Of a stretch of DNA of 64,000 nucleotides, positions 38,980 through 48,323 are shown one piece after another. The notes beneath the pieces were generated by a model. It was not told where the DNA came from. It saw only the letters and a program-made list of their open reading frames with translations, and made no database searches. Made by a program: the position numbers and the translations under genes. The DNA comes from Leishmania mexicana MHOM/GT/2001/U1103 (lineage: Eukaryota; Euglenozoa; Kinetoplastea; Trypanosomatida; Trypanosomatidae). Position 1 is the stretch's first letter; the number at the start of each line of letters is the position of its first letter. The stretch is from assembly GCF_000234665.1 (NCBI RefSeq), contig NC_018327.1, forward strand, positions 666,443 through 730,442, given 5' to 3'.

Positions 38980-39639
38980 ATGGAGATATTAAAGAAGACG
39001 GCTGCCTTCCGGGTTCAGAAACAGGTGGAAGGGCGCCCCGCTGAGGAGGTAACGCAGCTCTCTCTGAGTGGCGTGCCGGTGCTCCCAGAGCTGTGGTCTC
39101 CCTACACTCACCTCACTCACCTTCTGCTGATCTGCATGAAGCCGAAGCTCGTGAGTCTCGACATCCTTGGCCTTAACAAGCTTCAGGCACTTCGCCTTCT
39201 GGATGTTAGCGACAACGCCGTTGCTGTTGCCTCACCACCGCCGCCTGTGCCGTCGCTAGCTCGTCTGCTCATGCCCAACAATCAAGTGTCCTCCTTGGAG
39301 GAGGTGAGCAGGTTGGCGCAGAGCTTTCCGAACCTGGAAGTGCTGGACGTGGCAGACAACGATGTTGACACCCCTGCGCACTTCGCCTCCGTTTTCGGGG
39401 CATTTCCGAAGCTGGCTGCCCTCAACTCGCGTACGCGCGACGGGACCGAGGTTGTAGTCAAAGAATCGGACGAGACGGACAGCGACGAGTACGAGGACAG
39501 CAGCGATGAAGAGAGTGACGACGAGGTGAGGCAGACGGGGTCCTCCGGAAGCACCGGCAGTGAGACCGAAGAGGAGTCGGAGAGTGACGCGGAGCCGTCA
39601 GCGAAGAGGACGCGCACGGAGGACGAAAAGGATGGCTGA
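38980..39639 (+). CDS. ANP32-like acidic leucine-rich nuclear protein
   Basis: ATG 38980 gives 219 aa (the frame is open from 38659, read as leader). A short leucine-rich repeat domain (LTHLLLICMKPKL, LQALRLLDVSDNAV, LARLLMPNNQV, LEVLDVADNDVD) ends with the capping-type segment FGAFPKLAALNSRTRDG, and is followed by an acidic Ser/Glu/Asp tail (about 160-219) with a basic patch SAKRTRT near the end. This is the ANP32 layout: a small LRR domain and an acidic tail, nuclear, acting as histone chaperone and phosphatase inhibitor in animals. LRR length and the acidic tail argue for ANP32 rather than another LRR protein; function in trypanosomatids is inference. Confidence 0.8.
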   Translation: MEILKKTAAFRVQKQVEGRPAEEVTQLSLSGVPVLPELWSPYTHLTHLLLICMKPKLVSLDILGLNKLQALRLLDVSDNAVAVASPPPPVPSLARLLMPNNQVSSLEEVSRLAQSFPNLEVLDVADNDVDTPAHFASVFGAFPKLAALNSRTRDGTEVVVKESDETDSDEYEDSSDEESDDEVRQTGSSGSTGSETEEESESDAEPSAKRTRTEDEKDG

Positions 39640-40358
39640 AATGAGCCGAGAACCCCCTCATCAAAGTAAATCCTGGTGGCGTGGCGCCTGAGCCTGTCCG
39701 CCATCTTTGCAGTTTCTCTGGGAGTCAGCACGTGTGTCTGTTTGTGTGCATGTGACACAGAGTCTCCACTATGAAAACCAGAGAAGGAATGTGCCAGCAC
39801 ACTAGGGCTCGCGTGTGCTCAGGAGAGCCTTTCACGTTATTGCTTCGAACACCGTAATGGTTCACCTCGTCGAGCATGTTGAATCAGCCATGGCGCAGAT
39901 ATCGTCACAGAGGTCTTCGACTCGACTGCGATGGAAGACATATGTTCGGGCACTGCATTGGTATGCCTGTCTCTGTGTGGTGCCATCACGTCCTTTCCCG
40001 CACTGTCACCTTCGCCATACCTGTCTCTCTCTTTCTCTGCCTTCTCGCCCGCTCCTTGTTCTCGCAGCTCTCACTCGGATGCGCTTTTGCGCACGCTGCC
40101 CTACACATACACGCGCACGCTCAAACCTCTTTCGGTTTATCTCCCCTTATTCGCCCGGTGCTGCTCAGTGTGACGTTGTCTCTGCCACGTGCATTGCTGC
40201 GCTCACCTTTGCTTTCGGCTCCTCTGTCCCCGCCCTCCTTTCCTCCGCTCGTCTCGCTCGTCGTGTCGTCACTCGGCCATTGCCCACAGCGGTCAAGAAG
40301 GGGGCGCAGAACAAACACGTTTCGGTGTCGCGCTCGCTCTCCGCTCCTGCGCCGTGCC
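39640..40358 (+). other. Intergenic/UTR spacer
   Basis: No convincing gene. A strong CT-rich tract at 40016-40064 ending in CAG is listed separately; the frames across it are leader. Confidence 0.6.
40016..40067 (+). promoter_or_regulatory. Probable spliced-leader acceptor for YggS/PLPBP gene
   Basis: A long CT-rich tract ends in CAG at 40065-40067, 291 bases before ATG 40359. Inferred from the pyrimidine-tract-plus-AG rule. Confidence 0.5.
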
Positions 40359-41096
40359 ATGTCCCGCTACGATATCGCTAGGGAGCCTACCGCCGAGACT
40401 CTCGCACTCAACTACAAAGCGGTGTGCGACACGGTGGCGCAGGAGAGCGGAAACCGTCGTGTCACGCTGATTGCGGTGGGCAAGACCAAGTCGCCCGCAT
40501 GTCTTCTAAACCTGTACAACCTGGGCCAGCGCGTGTTCGGCGAGAACTACGTGCAGGAGCTGGGCGAGAAGGCCAAGGAGCTGCCTGAGGACACGATGTG
40601 GCACTTCATTGGTCATCTGCAGAGCAACAAGGTGAAGGAGCTCCTGGAGGGGGTGCCCAACCTGCGCGTGATTCAGACCATTGACTCCGAGAACCTGGCG
40701 AGCAAGGTGAACGAGGGGTGCAGGAAGTACCGTGGCGGCCGGCCACTCGAGGTGTACGTTCAGGTGAACACCAGCGGCGAAGAGACGAAGAGCGGAACGG
40801 AGCCTGGCGAGGCTACTGTGACACTCGCCAAGTACATCGTTGATGAGTGTCCGCTGCTGCAGTTGAAGGGACTCATGACGATCGGCATGCCTGACTACAC
40901 AAGTCGGCCGGAAAACTTCGAGTGCCTCACGAAGTGCCGGCAAGACGTGTCGCAGGCAGTGCAGATGGCGCCGGAGGACCTGGAACTGTCGATGGGGATG
41001 AGTGGCGACTATGTAAACGCGATTCGAATGGGCTCCACCACCGTGCGCGTCGGGAGCTCGATTTTCGGCGAACGGTACTACCCACGCAAAGAGTGA
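40359..41096 (+). CDS. PLP homeostasis protein (YggS/PLPBP family)
   Basis: ATG 40359 gives 245 aa, the normal length for this family. It is a single alanine-racemase-like TIM barrel. The PLP lysine is in AVGKTKS (Lys42), and further family blocks follow: GENYVQEL, WHFIGHLQSNK, VQVNTSGEETKSG, LKGLMTIG, LELSMGMSGDY and IRMGSTTVRVGSSIFG. The N-terminus begins directly with the helical SRYDIAREP segment, so no organelle presequence is obvious. These proteins bind pyridoxal phosphate without racemase activity and keep free PLP at safe levels. Identification is very secure; it is not linked to its neighbours. Confidence 0.93.
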   Translation: MSRYDIAREPTAETLALNYKAVCDTVAQESGNRRVTLIAVGKTKSPACLLNLYNLGQRVFGENYVQELGEKAKELPEDTMWHFIGHLQSNKVKELLEGVPNLRVIQTIDSENLASKVNEGCRKYRGGRPLEVYVQVNTSGEETKSGTEPGEATVTLAKYIVDECPLLQLKGLMTIGMPDYTSRPENFECLTKCRQDVSQAVQMAPEDLELSMGMSGDYVNAIRMGSTTVRVGSSIFGERYYPRKE

Positions 41097-41425
41097 CAGG
41101 TGTAGGGGAGAGCGACCATGCATTCGCCAACACGTCCCGAGACAAGTAGCAACGGCCCGCGCTTGCAACCGCCGCTCTCCTCCTCATACGGATGCGTGGA
41201 GAGCGGAGGGAGGCGGGGTGAGGGTGCTTGCGTCTTTGCCCAACAGGCGTGCACCCATCGAGAGGGCCGGTGAGGCGATCTGGTGACGATGCCCATACGC
41301 GTGCGTTTAGGCGAGTGTGCGCGCCATATTGCGTTGCCTGCGGCAACCTCCAGAATCTTTTTCACGGCTTATTTATTTTCTCTTTTTTTTCTCCCTTGCA
41401 GCACGCCCACCCTCGGCCGCGCAAC
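41097..41425 (+). other. Intergenic/UTR spacer with strong acceptor
   Basis: Short spacer after YggS/PLPBP, ending in a T-rich tract at 41371-41398 with CAG at 41399-41401. No gene seen. Confidence 0.6.
41371..41401 (+). promoter_or_regulatory. Strong spliced-leader acceptor-like site
   Basis: A run dominated by T and C, with eight consecutive T, ends in CAG at 41399-41401. It is among the best acceptor signals in the window, yet no clear gene follows it directly. Confidence 0.6.
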
Positions 41426-42032
41426 ATGAGCTCGGCACTGCTTCACCACCACCCCGACCCTGTCACAGACCCCATCGCGTGGTGCGGGGCAGCGCCAGTA
41501 ACGCGCGTTGCAACAATGCGCCGGCTCCGCCATCTGCACGCGACCTCAGCGTCTACCTCTACCCCCCGCTGAGCCGGTCGTCATCACAGCCGCTCGCTCA
41601 TCATGCCGGTTGCCACCTGGTGGCGTCCCTCGGGGTGGCACTCAGGCTTCCCTCTACCCACGACTCGGGTGCAGTGCGAGGGCCGGGTATGTGGGATACG
41701 CGTTCGAGTCGCGCCGACGCTCTGCCCGTCATGTGGATGGCACCGATGTGCTCGCTGTCGCGGGTGGTCCCGACGCAGCAGCATCCAGTACCTGGCCGCC
41801 GGCATCAGTAGCGATGAAGCGCTTTGACTTCGCCACGTCGTGGGTACTTGGCCCTGTCACCACCGGAGGTTTACTTGACGTTGGGATGGGATAGGGCGGG
41901 GGATGCTTGACTTCCCCCCACAGAGAATGTGTATGTGGGGGAAGAGGGGCTGCTGGGCTCTGTGGTGCCACGCACTGAGGTGTGTCCCCTCGTGGTCGAG
42001 CTTCTCAGGTTTATAATGAGAAAAAGAAATGG
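41426..42032 (+). repeat. Possible degenerate retroposon (SIDER-like) or broken small gene
   Basis: After the acceptor, ATG 41426 opens a 48-codon frame ending in TGA (41570-41572); the same frame then stays open to the TGA at 41825-41827 and includes a CPSCGWHRCARC block (CX2C-X4-CX2C). Coding-like codon use jumps between frames across 41426-41895. Near 42018-42030 an A-rich stretch closes the region. A 600-base unit of scrambled coding traces with an A-rich end resembles the degenerate ingi-derived SIDER retroposons that sit in 3' UTRs of Leishmania; a pseudogene with a nonsense codon is the alternative. Neither is proven from sequence alone. Confidence 0.3.
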
Positions 42033-42582
42033 TCACCGGTGCAGGGCGGGCTTTTACGTGGGAGCAGGACAGTCTGCCGAGCCGCTCTCAGGCGGTCATC
42101 AGTTTTGGATGGCAGCCGGGCGAGTGAAGGGATGCGCCAGCGGCTGAGCACGCCTCTCACGTCTCTGGTATGCGCGGAAAATGGCCTCCGTTGATGTAGC
42201 TGACCGCAGATCTCCTGGCAAACATGACGAAGATCCTCTTGTGGTGACGGATACGCTGCTCTTGATGTGGTGATGAGGGGAGGAGGCGGCCACAGAGGAG
42301 AGTTGCAACGTCCCACCCTCGTCCTCCACCCCACGCGCAGATTGTCTTCAGCCTCTATCCTTCGCACCGTTTTCTCTCTCTCAATGTGTGCGACGCAAGC
42401 GCCAGTGTAGCGAGACCAATTTTGTTTTCGACCGCATCATCGAACGTGCCGCGCGCACGACTGAAGTGGTGCGTTGCTGCAGGCTCTTGTCGCCCTTGAT
42501 TGGGCTAGTAAGACTGGTAACACCTATACCTACACACCCTGCTTGCCCACGCGCGCAAGAGCACGAAAATCGCTAGACGGCG
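42033..42582 (+). other. Intergenic/UTR spacer
   Basis: Spacer before the LRR gene, with a CT tract near 42358-42382 and AG near 42412. No gene seen. Confidence 0.55.
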
Positions 42583-43500
42583 ATGGGCAGCGCTACTTCG
42601 AAAGACCGCTATGACCGCGCCGCCACCACCGGCATTCTGACCCTCAACACGCAGAAGGTCAAATCGTGGTCAAGCCTCACCAAGTCCCTTACGAAGCTCT
42701 CCGCGCTGCGCATCATCACGATCACCCACAATCCTCTCCACGATCCCGTTCCGTATGCCTTCACCGCCCTTTCTCTCTGGAGCACGCTCGTTAGCCTGGA
42801 CCTCTCTCACAACGGACTCACGTGCACGTGCGCTCTCGGGAGTGAGGCACCGTTGTCCAAGACGCACGCTGAGGAGGCACGAGCACGCATCGCGGGTGCC
42901 CCCGTGAGCAACGCTGCCCACGGCACCACACGGCTGCCCCTCGAGTCACTCAACATTTCCGGCAACAATTTGCATATGCTGCCTCCGCTCCTCACTGCAC
43001 GCTTTCCGCGCCTGCGCCGCCTCGTCTGCACCGACAACAAGACGACGCTCCACATTCCGCTTTCACTGGCGCGGTGCATGGGCCCGAGTAAGAGCCTCGA
43101 GGTGGTCGCACTCCAGCGTAACCAGCTGAGCACCTTCGTTATCGCTGACAACACCATCGATAAACCGTTCCCGGCGCTGCGAGAGCTCCTCCTTGATCAG
43201 AACCACCTAGGCGGCACCGTGAGCTTGGGTTTCGCAGCGGGCGAGGAGGCGCCAACGATGGCGTCGCTGAGGCGGATCAGCTTAGATGAGCAGAGGGGAA
43301 AGGAGCCGCTCCGCCGCATCAACGCGGCCATTTTCGCGCACTGTCCGGGCCTCACCTCCCTTTCTCTCCGAGGCAACTGCAACGAGGAGGAGATCTATGA
43401 CGCACTCGTGCAGTCCGATATCTACCGCAAGTGGCAGGAGCGCAAGAAGGACGTGGTCGACAAGAGGCTTCACGCCGGTGGCCAAGCGGAGCTCATTTGA
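42583..43500 (+). CDS. LRRC57-like leucine-rich repeat protein, N-myristoylation signal
   Basis: A 305-aa protein from ATG 42583. It begins MGSATSKDR, a good N-myristoylation signal (Gly2, Ser6). LRRC57 in animals likewise begins MGN and continues with a TG-V/I-L segment, matched here by ATTGILTLN. Leucine-rich repeats follow (LVSLDLSHNGL, LESLNISGNNLHMLPPLL, LEVVALQRNQLS, LRELLLDQNHL, LTSLSLRGNC). The C-terminus (YDALVQSDIYRKWQERKKDV) corresponds to the closing helix of LRRC57. Insertions between repeats (about 85-110 and 205-235) make it longer than the ~240-aa animal protein. Membrane attachment through myristate is likely; function is unknown. Confidence 0.75.
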   Translation: MGSATSKDRYDRAATTGILTLNTQKVKSWSSLTKSLTKLSALRIITITHNPLHDPVPYAFTALSLWSTLVSLDLSHNGLTCTCALGSEAPLSKTHAEEARARIAGAPVSNAAHGTTRLPLESLNISGNNLHMLPPLLTARFPRLRRLVCTDNKTTLHIPLSLARCMGPSKSLEVVALQRNQLSTFVIADNTIDKPFPALRELLLDQNHLGGTVSLGFAAGEEAPTMASLRRISLDEQRGKEPLRRINAAIFAHCPGLTSLSLRGNCNEEEIYDALVQSDIYRKWQERKKDVVDKRLHAGGQAELI

Positions 43501-44314
43501 CTCGCACCGCTTCCAGAATGCTCTGCAGACGGGCGTGTGGTTGTACGAGAGATACAGCGGCGAACCACTCCCTCAGCCGCAGCATCAACAGGAGAGGTTC
43601 GCGGCTGGCCTGTTGGTGTGGACCTTGCCGTTGCTACATCGAGGTGGCTGGCACACTCTTTCATGTCTCTCGCTGTCCATCATGACGATGATAATGATGT
43701 TGTTGAGCGGATGCGGCTTTCATCTTTTTGTGTTTATGTCGCAGTGTCGCACGTCTCCGGAGTAGATCGGCGCCTGAGCTGCCGCTCTTCATCTCTCGTC
43801 CGCTCTTTGTTGTCCTCCATCGTTTTTACTTGGTGGCGCACGCTGTGTGTGTGTGTGCCGCTGCGCCCTATTCCCTCTCTCTTCTCTCTCCCCCTATTCC
43901 TTTCCCTGTGAGCCGGAGCGGTGAACTCCCCGACCGTAGTGATGACGAGAGAAGTTGTGGAAACCAAGAACGAACGGCAGCGGCCTTCACGAGCCTCATC
44001 AATGGAATCCGTAGCGCCTTGCGATCGCCCTCAACTCCCTCTCTGCTTCTGTCCCCCTTGGCAACCGCAAGGCATGCTTTCCTGCCTAGGCGAATCGCCT
44101 GTGGACCCCTCGCCTACACCCCACACGAAGTACCCTGGCAGCGAGTACTCGCACACACACATATAGGGGACAATGCCCACATCTCTCGTACCTCATCAAG
44201 AGCGGATGGGGCAGTACACACCCGACGAGTGGTCTTTGTAGCGGCGCTGCTTGGCTGCATACCTCCGGATGCCACGCGCCACGCTCGGTGTGCGCGTGCG
44301 AGACTCGGGTTTAA
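43501..44314 (+). other. Intergenic/UTR spacer
   Basis: No convincing gene. CT-rich tract at 43868-43908 with AG at 43911-43912, a likely acceptor about 400 bases before the next coding-like frame. Confidence 0.55.
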
Positions 44315-44712
44315 ATGGACGCTCACACGGTCGTGGTCTGCGGACCCGATGACGAGGAGGTCTCTCTCGACGAGCGCACCCGTGCCCTCGTGCAGATCGC
44401 ACCCGGGGACACCGTGGGGGACTTGGCGCAGGCGCCTTCGGCGACGGTTGCAGGGAGTTTAGAGCTTGTCGGTGCAGATGCAGGTAACGGCGGCGCATCG
44501 GGCAAACACGAAGATGTCAGAGCCCGGCTACGTCTTCGACGTACCCTCCACCATCCACAGGCTCCGGCAGAATGCGTGCGTTCAGCTCGTCAACCCCGCG
44601 AGACGCAGCGCTTCGGGGACGGCTACTGACGCACGCGGACTGGGAGAAGGGATGAAACCTGTGAAGGTGCGCGTTGGAGGCGGGGCCTCTCACTACCACT
44701 TCGTGAGCAGAA
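44315..44712 (+). pseudogene. Possible frameshifted small gene
   Basis: From ATG 44315 one frame has typical coding bias for about 48 codons (DDEEVSLDERTRALVQIAPG is well protein-like). Near 44463 the coding bias moves to another frame, which opens right after a TAG at 44460-44462 and remains coding-like to about 44700 (containing EPGYVFDVPSTIHRLRQ and CVQLVNPARR). The first frame continues to a stop at 44629 but with poor bias. A single-base indel, real or a sequencing error, would explain this; two short overlapping genes are less likely. The second frame continues to 45098, but beyond ~44720 it looks like spacer. No family is recognised. Confidence 0.35.
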
Positions 44713-45968
44713 CCGCCGAACCCAAAGCCACGCCAAGCCGCCAAACGTCCGGGGTGGGGTGGGGTGCGCCCACCCGCGAGGGGGGGGGCGGCATTCGAGT
44801 GGACGTCTGTGCACCGCTGTCCGTCCCCCCTTCCTTTCCGAGTGGCTGGTTGAGGGGGACCCCCGCACCGTTGCCTCTCTCTCTCACCGTCCTGTTGGGG
44901 GCAGTGGAGGGATGTGCCGGTGTGCGCATATGCCTGCCCTCCCCAGCCTCTCTTCCGCTCTGTCTGTCGGTCTCCGTCTCTGCATCACTTTCTCTTCTCT
45001 TCCGCAGAGACGTCTTTGCCGACACAATTTTTCGGCTCCCTGCGCCACTGCCAGTCGCGAGTCCTTCTCTCTGTATCCACGATTGTGTTCGTATGTGATC
45101 TGCGCGCGAGCAGGCTCAGCGCCCGCCCTCTCCCTGCCCATCTGTCTCCCACCTGTCACCCCTATAAGCTCAACTCGCCGCCGATTTTGCAACTTGAGCT
45201 GTGGAAGGTGCAACACCGCGCCAGCCAATGCGTGTGCAGCGGGCAGGATACCTTTTCCTTTCGCTTGCACTTATGCTTCCATCGGCGTACATCCTTATGT
45301 GCTGGTGGACTCGTGTGGGGTCTCTCTCGAAGGAACGCGAGGGGCGTGAGAAGACCGATGAGGGAGTGATGCAGCCAGAGGGCGCGTACCCGAGCTACCG
45401 AAGCACTCAGGCAAGTTCCAAGAAAAAAACGCCAAAGGGCACGTGTGTGTGTGCGCTGCACCCCCTCCCCTCACTTCATGGGTATGGGGGAGGGGAGTGA
45501 TGATGATGGCGGCAGGGCAGGGGCAGGTGGAGAACAGCTCTCCCCTCCTCTGCACCCCTCCCCAAATCCGTGCAGAAGTCATTCTTTGATTTTGGAGTAT
45601 GACAGGGTGAGCCGAAGGGGGGGGGTGCGGCTCGCGCGCGCGCTTTCTTCGTGTGCGCTTGCACATATGACGCACTGCTTGCTGATGCTTCTCTCTCTTC
45701 TCGTCTTTACTCCACCGCCACTTCCCTGTCTTTTGGCTGTCTTGCCGCTGCACTCGCTTCTCCCAGTTGGTTGTCGGTGTGGCGGCCTTCCGCGTTGCTG
45801 CTTCCGGTGCTGTGCTGCGCAGGCGGCGCACATACATTCAACAACAACAGCCGGCCGCTGACGTTTGCCCACAGGCGCGCACACGCATCTGCACGCCCCT
45901 ACAGCCTCTGTGTGCGCGGTGGTCACCTTGTTCGGAACACCGCTTATGCACACGCGCACACCGGCTCC
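44713..45968 (+). other. Intergenic/UTR spacer
   Basis: No further gene. G-rich blocks near 44779-44795, CT tracts ending in CAG at 45005-45007 and 45764-45766; the latter is the probable acceptor for the next gene, 202 bases upstream of its ATG. Confidence 0.55.
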
Positions 45969-47375
45969 ATGTCGGCCTCCTCGACTGCATCGGAGAGGCG
46001 CATCTGCATCTTCTTTGACTGTCGTGTCGCGGGCGACGGGAGAGGCTACGAGGAGTTTCGGCAGACCGTGTATGCGCAGTGCCGCCAACTGCTGACTCTC
46101 TCCCACCTGCACTACCATAGGAGTGGTACCACGCTCTCAGTTACCGTCCATCTCGTGATGCACACTCATGTGGAGTCTTTCGCGACACCGGTTTGCGCCA
46201 CGAGTACCGGCCATCCAATCGATTCTGGCGCTGCTGGAGTGATAAGCGGCCTTCGCGCACTTGCAGCCGCCCAGCCGGATCACAGCGTCAACGCACGCGG
46301 CGCTGCCATTTTCGGCAATCGCATGGGGTCTGTGCTGCCGCACGTTCAGCGAGCACTGGGTGACTCGCAGCAGCGTCATCAGCTTATCCTCTTCTGCTCC
46401 TCGTACGTCAGTCACGCGGAGGCAACGCAGAGCCTGTCAGGGCTTTGCCTTTACGCCTCGCCGCATCAGCGGCTGCGCTGTATCCTGGTGGACTGGGAGG
46501 CAGTGTGTGTGACTGTCGGCGAGCTGACGAGCAACGTACGCGTATATCGCTGCTCTCGTAGCGCGCGTCAGCTGCAGGCCGCAATGCAGGACATTCTCTC
46601 CTTATTTCTGTTGCCCGATGTGCGCCCTTCACGTCGCCTTGGGCTGCAACTCGGCTTGCAGGCGGTACCGGTCATTGCGACGATCTGGCATTACGGGGCT
46701 TTTCTTGACGGGCGCGACACCATCGGCAGCGTACTGGTGACAGATCGTGCGTTGTCTGCTGCTGCGCCTTTGGCCAGCGGTGTCATGCACCAACGTCTCA
46801 CAGAGACGAATCACCGTCATGATCGTGCCACTGCGGCATCGGTGGTAGAGAGGGGTGGTCGGGACCCCTGGTCCACGCTGCATCTACGTGCAGTACTCGA
46901 AGTTGACGACATAGATGAATCGCTCCTGATGGGGGACACATGGGCGCTATCCCTGGACACATCGGCTGCCTCCACCTCCGCCTTGAACTCCTCTTCCGCG
47001 CCATCGTCGCCATGCACCGTATCGACAGTGGCGCTCTGGCACGCCTTCTGCAACGCCTTCCTTGGCGATGCACTCGTGCTCACCGGTGAGGAGACGGGCA
47101 TCGAAGCACACCGCCATGCGATGCAGCGCCATCATCACTTCGTGGCATACTTCATGCCGGACAGGACGATGCGGGTGCGCGAAATTGTGCCTCCAGAGCT
47201 GCGCTTTGTGCCGCTCCCCGCGCTCCCAACGCGCGAAGGGCTGCGGGAGGAGAAGGCGTATAAGGCAGAGATGCAGTGCCTTCGAGAGCAGCTGGTGTCC
47301 CACTGTGCCTCCGCCTCCTTCTCACTCGATGCACTTCTCTCAAGTGGATGGTGCGGTGCGGTGAGCACACCGTAG
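45969..47375 (+). CDS. Unrecognised kinetoplastid-type protein
   Basis: The open frame begins at 45651, but ATG 45969 is the first ATG after the probable acceptor and gives 468 aa. I do not recognise a family. Coding bias is strong. The N-terminal half alternates predicted strands (ICIFFDCR, SVTVHLVMH, LILFCSSY, LRCILVDW) with helices, faintly like a von Willebrand A or Rossmann-type fold. The C-terminal third has a long Ser/Ala segment (about 335-355), then VALWHAFCNAFLGDALVLTG and a Leu/Glu-rich helix. No signal peptide or membrane helix is evident. The vWA comparison is weak. Confidence 0.6.
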   Translation: MSASSTASERRICIFFDCRVAGDGRGYEEFRQTVYAQCRQLLTLSHLHYHRSGTTLSVTVHLVMHTHVESFATPVCATSTGHPIDSGAAGVISGLRALAAAQPDHSVNARGAAIFGNRMGSVLPHVQRALGDSQQRHQLILFCSSYVSHAEATQSLSGLCLYASPHQRLRCILVDWEAVCVTVGELTSNVRVYRCSRSARQLQAAMQDILSLFLLPDVRPSRRLGLQLGLQAVPVIATIWHYGAFLDGRDTIGSVLVTDRALSAAAPLASGVMHQRLTETNHRHDRATAASVVERGGRDPWSTLHLRAVLEVDDIDESLLMGDTWALSLDTSAASTSALNSSSAPSSPCTVSTVALWHAFCNAFLGDALVLTGEETGIEAHRHAMQRHHHFVAYFMPDRTMRVREIVPPELRFVPLPALPTREGLREEKAYKAEMQCLREQLVSHCASASFSLDALLSSGWCGAVSTP

Positions 47376-48323
47376 AGCGCCCTGTTGCAGAGAGCGGTGA
47401 GGAGGGGACGGGAGGAGCTTGTAGACATTTGCGCGCTTTGCTGCTCCTGTGCGCGTCGGTGAGCATGCCTGCGTGCCGCATCTCCCTCTCCGTCCTGCGT
47501 GATCGTCTCTTCGCGCCTGGGCCACGCTCTTGCCGCTCCGCATCTTTTCCTGTTGCTCGTCGGCCGATTTTTTTCTTCGTTCGGCCTCCATCTCTGCTAT
47601 GCATCATGTGCTGCTTATCCGGCGCACGCAGTTCTGCTACTCGCTAAGTTGCACTACAGAATTCACTATCGGCGAAGGCTCCCCTTCCCGAAAAGGGGGA
47701 GGAGGAAACCAAGGGCTCTGCACCCAACCCTCTTGACGTCGCGGATATAGCACTGCTACGCCCCCACCTCTCTCAGATGATATTATGCACTGCTGCAGCT
47801 TCCTCACGCAGTGGCTTTGCAATGACGCCAGCGAAACCCCATAGCAGCGGAACACTCGCAAGGAGCACGCGTCATCGCCGAGTCGACGTAGTCAGCCGCC
47901 TCTGCTGCAACGCGGCCCGTTTTGATTGCGCTCTTGTCCTCTTTTCGAGTGCTACCCACGCCGTCTTTCTCTTGCCCCATTTCCATGTTCCCTGCATGCC
48001 TCCATCTCTCTGTCTCCACATCATCGCCGTACACGCACACGCCTACTCACAAAGTGCTCCCACATATCCTAGTACCATAGAAGGATATTTCTACCTCGCC
48101 CCAGCCTGCCTCCCCCCTCTTCCCCCTCTTCCTACTCTCGTCCCGCCACCGCTTCCGCAGGCCGCACACCTTCCTCTAACGATTCTCCTTTCTCATCGCT
48201 CTTTAGCTTCATAGTGACTGCCTGTGCGCCTCACCGAGACATCACTGCACGGCGCGCGTGACTTTCCTTTGCGACTTTCTTCTCTGTAGTACTGTGTGGC
48301 CCTCATTCCCGGCTTTCGCCGTC
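47376..48323 (+). other. Intergenic/UTR spacer
   Basis: No gene seen. A short hairpin-forming CT/AG-rich inverted repeat lies at about 47679-47701. The spacer ends with a strong acceptor-like tract listed separately. Confidence 0.55.
48104..48160 (+). promoter_or_regulatory. Probable spliced-leader acceptor for V-ATPase a
   Basis: A C/T-rich tract interrupted by few purines ends in CAG at 48158-48160, 163 bases before ATG 48324. Confidence 0.55.

Noticed and set aside
44480..44520. Possible cis-intron near the CAG-GTAACG sequence
   Set aside because: Cis-introns are extremely rare in trypanosomatids and no matching branch/3' site is obvious; a frameshift is simpler.
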